A stretch of DNA of 10,552 nucleotides from VYFG01 sp022827325 (GTDB taxonomy: Bacteria; Pseudomonadota; Gammaproteobacteria; Arenicellales; Poriferihabitantaceae), in NCBI GenBank assembly GCA_022827325.1, contig JAJDTE010000195.1:1-10552 (forward strand), written 5' to 3'. Numbering within the stretch: position 1 is the stretch's first letter; every line of letters begins with the position of its first letter. The notes below the pieces were generated by a model that was given only the letters and a program-made list of their open reading frames with translations, was not told the DNA's origin and did not search any database. The translations under genes were made by a program, and so were the position numbers. Shown piece by piece: positions 5,834 to 10,552 of the stretch.

Positions 5834-6184
5834 TCGGCTCTTCCCCAATTCGAGTGGGTAGGATTTTCTGATATACAGACAGTTTTTCCTGGAATCGGTA
5901 ATTCATGACCGCTCCCGGTACCGTGGCGCGGACCATGTGGGCGCTACTGGCGAAGGGGAGGATTACCGGTACAGTCCAGCTAACCAGGCAGCGGCGGCAT
6001 GAGCTTGCCACCAGAACTGTACAAGCATGTCTCGATCCGACATGCCGGAGTGTCTCCTGAAATGGAGCGCCGGGGCGGATCGGGGGTACTATGCCTGATC
6101 TGGCACTACCGCCCTCGCTTCCCGATTGGTTGCTGTCTGACGCTTCCCTGCGTCAGAGGAAAGTTAAGAAGACGGCCATGAATG
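5834..6184. other. Gene-poor junction between GC-rich and AT-richer blocks
   Basis: No intact recognisable gene is present in these roughly 350 bases. A plus-strand frame from ATG 5905 to TGA 6060 gives 51 residues beginning MTAPGTVARTMWALLAKGRI, which look protein-like but lack a ribosome site and a recognisable family; they may be another decayed gene end. A second short frame from the ATG at 6091 runs towards the end of the symporter gene without any supporting signal. The hairpin at 6136-6157 is annotated separately. Confidence 0.5.
6136..6157. terminator. Hairpin downstream of the symporter gene, possible terminator
   Basis: TCTGACGC (6136-6143) and GCGTCAGA (6150-6157) form a perfect 8-bp stem with the 6-nt loop TTCCCT. 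It lies 28 nt past the stop codon of the minus-strand symporter gene, where a terminator would be expected. No U-tract follows it on the minus strand (CAGCAACC), so it is not a classical intrinsic terminator. Confidence 0.35.
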
Positions 6185-7687
6185 CTACTTGTATTTTTTG
6201 ATCTCCCCACTCTGTATGCGGGCATAATACGAATCCAATTCTCTTTTCACTATGGGAGCAAGAAAATACAGGCCCAGGATATTGGGTACGCAAATGAGGA
6301 ATACCAAGGCATCAGAAATATCGAGAATAGGACCAAGCTGGACCACGCATCCGAGTGCGACAAACGCGCAGAATATTAGCTTGTAGATTGTTTGCCCCCG
6401 CTCGTCTTCTCCAAACAGATAGGTCCAGCCTTTGAGCCCATAATATGACCATGAAATCATGGTAGAAAAAGCGAACAGCAGGGCTGCGAAGGCAAGGGGG
6501 ATGGGGAACCATGAGAATTCACGCTCGAAGGCGGCAGAGGTCATCGCAACGCCCTGTGCGGTGCCAGCGAATGACGGGTCGGCAACCTGGGCAGTACCAA
6601 TCACCAGTGCAGTGATCGTGCAAATGACGATTGTATCGATAAACGGTTCTAACAATGAGACGATTCCTTCCGTCACCGGCTCATCCGTCTTGACGGCAGA
6701 GTGGGCTATCGCGGCGGAACCAATCCCGGCCTCATTGGAAAAAACCGCACGTTGAAAACCAATGATCATCGCTCCAAGGGCTCCGCCTGCCACACCTTCG
6801 CCTGTAAATGCGCCCACAAAAATGTTACTGATCGCCTGAGGAAGGGTGTGGGCATTCATGATAATGACGATAATCGCAAACAAGCAGTAAAAAACCGCCA
6901 TGAACGGAACGATTTTTTCTGTCACACGTGCGATAGATTTGATGCCGCCGATAATTACGGAAAATACGACACCTGCCAAGATCAGTCCAACAAGCCAGCC
7001 AAAACCGTCCAGTCCACCTCCTGCCACGTTGTTCAACTGCACATAGGCTTGATTCGATTGAAACATATTGCCGATACCCAACGCACCGATGAATATACCA
7101 ATGGCATAAAAGGTCCCGATGAACTTGCCGAATCCTTCCATGCCCCTGTCGGAAAACCCGCGTCTGAGATAATACATCGGTCCGCCAGATACATGTCCAT
7201 CAGCAAACTCGCTTCTGTACTTGACGCCCAAGGTGCACTCTACGAACTTGGTAGACATGCCCAGAAAACCCGCCAGGATCAACCAGAATGTTGCCCCGGG
7301 TCCACCTACGGTCACCGCTACTGCGACCCCTCCAATATTACCGATACCGACGGTGCCCGATACTGCGGTCGCCAGTGCTTGAAAATGTGAGACCTCGCCG
7401 TGACTATCCGGTTTTGCATAATCGCCCCGAATTAATTCAATGGCGTGCTTGAATCCCCTGATATTTATAAACCGCATATAAAAGGTAAAAAATACCGCAC
7501 CAACCACGAGCCATAAAACAACTAACGGTAGCTGAGCGCCAAAAATTGGAATTTTGAAGAAAACGACCTGTCCGACAAAAACCGCTACCGGAGCTAGCGC
7601 GGTATTGATAGCGTCATCAATACCCACAGCATAAGCATTGTTCAATGTGATGAAAAAAATGCTTAAAATTGGGAAGATTCTCTTCAT
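6185..7687 (-). CDS. Sodium:alanine symporter family (AGCS) transporter
   Basis: A 500-aa inner-membrane symporter of the alanine or glycine:cation symporter family, a typical length. It would import alanine, glycine or a related small amino acid with Na+. The protein is dominated by hydrophobic segments (about ten or eleven by eye) separated by short loops. The family signature is at residues 111-130, reading GTVGIGNIGG then VAVAVTVGGP, and GFQRAVFSNEAGIGSAAIAHSA further on is also characteristic. The start is set at the ATG 7687-7685, with AGGAG about 7 nt upstream; the open frame continues 39 codons further but that part is not transporter-like and overlaps the stress-protein gene. Residues 1-20 (MKRIFPILSIFFITLNNAYA) resemble a cleavable signal peptide ahead of the first family segment. 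It follows the universal stress protein gene by 55 nt on the same strand, so the two are probably co-transcribed. Confidence 0.92.
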   Translation of the reverse strand: MKRIFPILSIFFITLNNAYAVGIDDAINTALAPVAVFVGQVVFFKIPIFGAQLPLVVLWLVVGAVFFTFYMRFINIRGFKHAIELIRGDYAKPDSHGEVSHFQALATAVSGTVGIGNIGGVAVAVTVGGPGATFWLILAGFLGMSTKFVECTLGVKYRSEFADGHVSGGPMYYLRRGFSDRGMEGFGKFIGTFYAIGIFIGALGIGNMFQSNQAYVQLNNVAGGGLDGFGWLVGLILAGVVFSVIIGGIKSIARVTEKIVPFMAVFYCLFAIIVIIMNAHTLPQAISNIFVGAFTGEGVAGGALGAMIIGFQRAVFSNEAGIGSAAIAHSAVKTDEPVTEGIVSLLEPFIDTIVICTITALVIGTAQVADPSFAGTAQGVAMTSAAFEREFSWFPIPLAFAALLFAFSTMISWSYYGLKGWTYLFGEDERGQTIYKLIFCAFVALGCVVQLGPILDISDALVFLICVPNILGLYFLAPIVKRELDSYYARIQSGEIKKYK

Positions 7688-7742
7688 GGAATACTCCTGA
7701 TAGAGTCTGAAAATTAGAAAGTGACGCCGATTCGATGGCAGC

Positions 7743-8177
7743 TTATGGGACAACCGTAACAGGTACGGTAGAAGACTGGACCAAGGCACCGGTAACGCCG
7801 CCAAAGATCATTGACTTGATGCCGGATTCACCTTGTCTGCCAACAAAAATCTGCGAGATTCCATATTCGCTGGTCAGATCGTTCAACGTGTTGGCGATTT
7901 TTCCATGTCGCACAACCGTTTGAACTGACAATTCAGTGTCGGAAAGCGACGCAGTAACGGGGTCGAGAATCGATTCATTGGCGCGCTGAATTTCCGACTC
8001 TCTGCGCTGGTGGCGTTCAGCAAGCTCTTCAGCGGTATGGAAACTATACGGTGACCAATCAATGATATAGGTTACAACCAGTTGTGCATTGACCAACCTC
8101 GCATGCGCAACTGCTGCATCTAACGCTCTCTTACTGCATTCGCTACCATCGAATGCGATTAGGATTTTCGCCGACAT
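7743..8177 (-). CDS. Universal stress protein (UspA family), single domain
   Basis: A 144-aa cytosolic single-domain Usp protein. The start MSAKILIAFDGSECSKRAL shows the first beta strand and the nucleotide-pocket aspartate (D10) with G11-S12. The C-terminal ATP-binding loop reads VGRQGESGIKSMIFGGVTGA, fitting G-x2-G-x9-G at G113, G116 and G126, but the next residue is G127 where ATP-binding members have Ser or Thr. It ends STVPVTVVP, the usual last strand (PV-VV). A ribosome site AGGAAG precedes the ATG by 8 nt. Usp genes next to membrane transporters are a known arrangement, in which the Usp domain is thought to sense nucleotide or energy state and modulate the transporter; here the symporter follows 55 nt downstream. 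Regulation of that symporter is inference only. Confidence 0.9.
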   Translation of the reverse strand: MSAKILIAFDGSECSKRALDAAVAHARLVNAQLVVTYIIDWSPYSFHTAEELAERHQRRESEIQRANESILDPVTASLSDTELSVQTVVRHGKIANTLNDLTSEYGISQIFVGRQGESGIKSMIFGGVTGALVQSSTVPVTVVP

Positions 8178-8192
8178 TTGGTGCTTCCTGAA

Positions 8193-8215
8193 ATTATAGG
8201 TTCACTTCCATTATA
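8193..8215 (-). promoter_or_regulatory. Tandem -10 boxes upstream of the stress-protein/symporter operon
   Basis: On the minus strand two perfect TATAAT hexamers occur at 8215-8210 and 8198-8193. The distal one would start transcription near 8203 and leave a leader of about 26 nt carrying the ribosome site. The proximal one would start inside the ribosome site and is less likely to be used. No good -35 box pairs with either at 17 bp, so an activator or an alternative sigma factor may be involved. Confidence 0.4.
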
Positions 8216-8390
8216 CATAAACTCTCCCGCCTCACTACTTCCACCTCGGCGGGTTGGACCTCCATCTCGAAGCCGTCAAACGATGAATCTACCCACTCGA
8301 TTTGTGGGGAAGAGCCAAGTAATCTATCCACTACCAGACCTGGCTCCGGTCAGGCGAGTGCAGTGGGTGCGTGAATCTGAGGCAGCGGAT

Positions 8391-10552
8391 ATGAGCACGA
8401 TCAAAGATAACTATGTTGGCGAAGTGTGGCCGGTGGCCGAACCGGGTGATAGCCAGTTTTTGTACGGCAGTGCCACAGTCACGCCGACCGGCGAGTTTGA
8501 AGCGCGCAGCCTGCAATCGTTCACACTGGTGTATACAGTAGGTCGATTCGGATTAGACGATTCTGGCGAAATAAAGATTGTTCACCGATTCTCCACTGAT
8601 TGGGGCTGGCTGCAAATGGATGACCCCAGGGCCGTTAACTATGTGACCGCAAAAGCCAGCAACGGCTCGCCGTTGCGAATGATCTATAACCCTAATGGCC
8701 ATCAGCGCCCCTGGTATCACGTATTGACAATTCAGGTGAAGGGAAACGGACTGCGTGAAGGTGACACGATCACCGTGATTTTCGGTGATCGATCAGGGGG
8801 GTCGCCAGGACTTAAACTGCAATCCTTTTGCGAAACCGACTTCAAATTTAAAGTGCTTGCGGATGTTTGCGCCACTGGTCATTTTCTTCCCATTCCTGAC
8901 ACCCCTTCAATCTCAATCGTTCCTGGGCCCGTTGCACGTTGGAAAGTCGTATTGCCCAGTTTAAGGCGACCGGGAGAGGTTTTTCGCCTGGGTATCAAGG
9001 CAGAAGATCTATGGGGAAACCCAACCGGGAAGGCCGAGGAAACGCTTCGATTTACAACAACGCTTCCCGTCGACGGACTACCTGACAAATTACTGTATGG
9101 GCCAAATCAACGTTCGGCCGTTATTGATGGATTAACAATAAAACAGGAAGGAATATTGAGGGTCTCAATAGTGAACGATGGAGGCAAGGTGGCTGAATCG
9201 AACCCACTCGTGATTCGTGCCGGCAGCACATCCGGTTATTGGGGAGACATGCATGGCCAGAGCGGCGAAACTGTTGGCATCAATACGGCAAGGGAGTACT
9301 TCGAGTTCGCTCGAAATCTGTCGTTTCTTGACGCAACTGGACATCAGGCCAATGATTTTCAGGTCAACAATGCCTTCTGGAAACTGATCAACGATCTTTC
9401 CTGGGAATTTCAAGAAGATCACAGATTTGTTACCTTTCCAGGCTATGAGTGGTCGGGAAACACCGCGGTTGGGGGTGACCGAAATGTCTACTTTCGAAAT
9501 GAGGGCCGCCAGATCCACCGCTCATCGCATGCCTTGCTTCCCGATCGTGATGACATTCACACCGATGCAAAAACAGCGGGTGAGTTGTTTGAATCCCTGC
9601 AAGACGAGGATTGTGTGGTGTATGCGCACGTTGGTGGCCGTTTTGCCGATATCGCCCAGGCTCACGATCCCCGCCTCGAAACAGCCATGGAGATTCATTC
9701 CGCCTGGGGCACATTCGAGTGGTTACTGACCGATGGATTTGAACTCGGCCATCGATCCGGCGTAGTTTGCAATAGCGATGGGCACAAAGGGAGGCCGGGG
9801 GCCAGTTATCCCGGCGCAGCCAGTTTCGGCGCTTACGGTGGACTCACCTGCTTCCTGTCAGAAGAACTAACGAGGGATGGCCTGTTCAAATGTCTACGAC
9901 GCAGACACCACTATGGCACAACGGGAAATCGACTTCACCTGGATGTACGTGCGCATTTCGCCACAAAGGGGCGCCACTACGAAAAGGATCCGAGATATTT
10001 CAATGTTGATGCTGACAACGTAAAAGAGGTAATGATGGGTGATATTGCGCAGACTGACGATCATGTTGTCGCGCTATGTATTGAGTGCATCACCCAAACA
10101 CCCGTTGAACGCATTGACGTTCTGAATGGGAAAGAAGTTGTAACAACCCTGCGAGGTTATCAAGAATCCGAGCTTGGAAATCGAATTCGGATAATTTGGC
10201 AAGGCGCCGAGTACCGCGGCCGAGGACGCCAGACAGTATGGCAAGGCCGGGCTCATTTCCCGGGAAGTAGAATAATCAGATTTTCCCGAATCAATGCCTG
10301 GAATCATGAGCGCGTCATTCAGCAGCAAGGTGACTGCACGATTGATTGGGAGGCGCTGACAACCGGGAATTTTGGCGGGATCGACACCTGGATTGATGAA
10401 AGCCCGTCAGGCAAAGTGGAGATTGAAACAAACCATGTCTCTGGCAGTTTTTCTCTGAGTGACATCGGATTCGAAGACACCTTGCTCGATGCCGGCGCAT
10501 TGGAACGAAAAATACGGGTATACCGGCTGCCACCAGACATCACCTGTCGAGA
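8391..10552 (+). CDS. DUF3604 family protein, PHP-like metal-dependent hydrolase (runs off right edge)
   Basis: The frame is open from here to the end of the window, giving 720 visible residues and no stop. It matches, from memory, large DUF3604 proteins whose core resembles PHP/amidohydrolase metal-dependent phosphoesterases or hydrolases; substrates are not established. Residues 23-58 (FLYGSATVTPTGEFEA, VGRFGLDD) and later LREGDTITVIFGDRSGGSPG form the beta-rich N-terminal part. The metal-site-like motifs follow in order: YWGDMHGQSGETVG (D286, H288), DATGHQANDF (H318), YAHVGG (H413), EIHSAWG (H436), CNSDGHKGRPGASYPG (D463, H465). A ribosome site GAGG lies 8 nt before this ATG. An in-frame ATG at 8283 would add 36 residues but has no ribosome site, and the added part (MNLPTRFVGKS...) is less typical; it remains possible. 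There is no signal peptide, so a cytosolic enzyme is likely. Divergent from the stress-protein/symporter operon, so a shared regulatory region is possible. Confidence 0.85.
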   Translation, partial: MSTIKDNYVGEVWPVAEPGDSQFLYGSATVTPTGEFEARSLQSFTLVYTVGRFGLDDSGEIKIVHRFSTDWGWLQMDDPRAVNYVTAKASNGSPLRMIYNPNGHQRPWYHVLTIQVKGNGLREGDTITVIFGDRSGGSPGLKLQSFCETDFKFKVLADVCATGHFLPIPDTPSISIVPGPVARWKVVLPSLRRPGEVFRLGIKAEDLWGNPTGKAEETLRFTTTLPVDGLPDKLLYGPNQRSAVIDGLTIKQEGILRVSIVNDGGKVAESNPLVIRAGSTSGYWGDMHGQSGETVGINTAREYFEFARNLSFLDATGHQANDFQVNNAFWKLINDLSWEFQEDHRFVTFPGYEWSGNTAVGGDRNVYFRNEGRQIHRSSHALLPDRDDIHTDAKTAGELFESLQDEDCVVYAHVGGRFADIAQAHDPRLETAMEIHSAWGTFEWLLTDGFELGHRSGVVCNSDGHKGRPGASYPGAASFGAYGGLTCFLSEELTRDGLFKCLRRRHHYGTTGNRLHLDVRAHFATKGRHYEKDPRYFNVDADNVKEVMMGDIAQTDDHVVALCIECITQTPVERIDVLNGKEVVTTLRGYQESELGNRIRIIWQGAEYRGRGRQTVWQGRAHFPGSRIIRFSRINAWNHERVIQQQGDCTIDWEALTTGNFGGIDTWIDESPSGKVEIETNHVSGSFSLSDIGFEDTLLDAGALERKIRVYRLPPDITCR

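Noticed and set aside
5805..6011. Minus-strand ORF of 68 codons
   Set aside because: No ribosome site or recognisable motif; it lies across the TPP remnant and junction and looks like chance.
5326..6184. Insertion sequence or phage attachment site at the composition break
   Set aside because: No transposase or integrase fragment, no terminal inverted repeats and no tRNA end could be seen; only gene remnants.
6701..7390. Plus-strand ORF of 229 codons
   Set aside because: Antisense to the AGCS symporter, whose membrane segments and signature are unmistakable.
7688..7804. 39-codon upstream extension of the symporter ORF
   Set aside because: Overlaps the stress-protein gene, not family-like, and the ribosome site sits at the internal ATG 7687.
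8178..8390. Continuation of the DUF3604 frame upstream of 8391
   Set aside because: The frame stays open, but upstream codons give a proline/arginine-rich, unprotein-like product and no ribosome site before ATG 8283; kept only as an alternative.

Overview
The window looks like chromosomal DNA of a heterotrophic proteobacterium, probably a gammaproteobacterium from a marine or other aquatic setting. This is inferred from gene content (gentisate catabolism, a PhyH oxygenase, a sodium:amino-acid symporter, a DUF3604 protein), Shine-Dalgarno-led starts and sigma70-like promoters. No rRNA or marker gene is present, so the taxonomy is only a guess. I see no CRISPR array, tRNA, rRNA, insertion sequence or phage gene.

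Left block (1 to about 5330, GC-rich). On the minus strand lies a gentisate unit: a 3-hydroxybenzoate 6-hydroxylase followed 30 nt later by the start of gentisate 1,2-dioxygenase, which runs off the left edge. Together they would turn 3-hydroxybenzoate into gentisate and then open the ring. The hydroxylase has a good promoter with a 15-bp palindrome just downstream of the predicted transcription start, a plausible repressor site. Divergent from it is a two-gene plus-strand unit of unknown function (209 and 222 aa) with its own strong promoter. It converges on a PhyH-type Fe(II)/2-oxoglutarate oxygenase, and the two converging stop codons sit inside one inverted repeat. Divergent from PhyH is a tightly coupled pair: a THI5/NMT1-like substrate-binding-fold protein with no signal peptide, overlapping a RraA-like aldolase that starts at TTG.

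Junction (about 5330 to 6180). No intact recognisable gene is present. This stretch holds a decayed, frameshifted C-terminal remnant of a thiamine-pyrophosphate enzyme (acetolactate synthase-like superfamily), a 59-codon minus-strand ORF of unknown status, a 51-codon plus-strand fragment and an 8-bp-stem hairpin. Base composition changes across it.

Right block (about 6180 to 10552, visibly more AT-rich). A universal stress protein gene and a sodium:alanine symporter family gene lie in tandem on the minus strand, probably as one operon. Divergent from them is a large DUF3604 (PHP-like metal-dependent hydrolase) gene that runs off the right edge.

Nothing seen amounts to a clear new defence or mobile system. 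The better leads are the unknown two-gene unit, the apparently cytosolic substrate-binding protein coupled to the aldolase, and the degraded junction.
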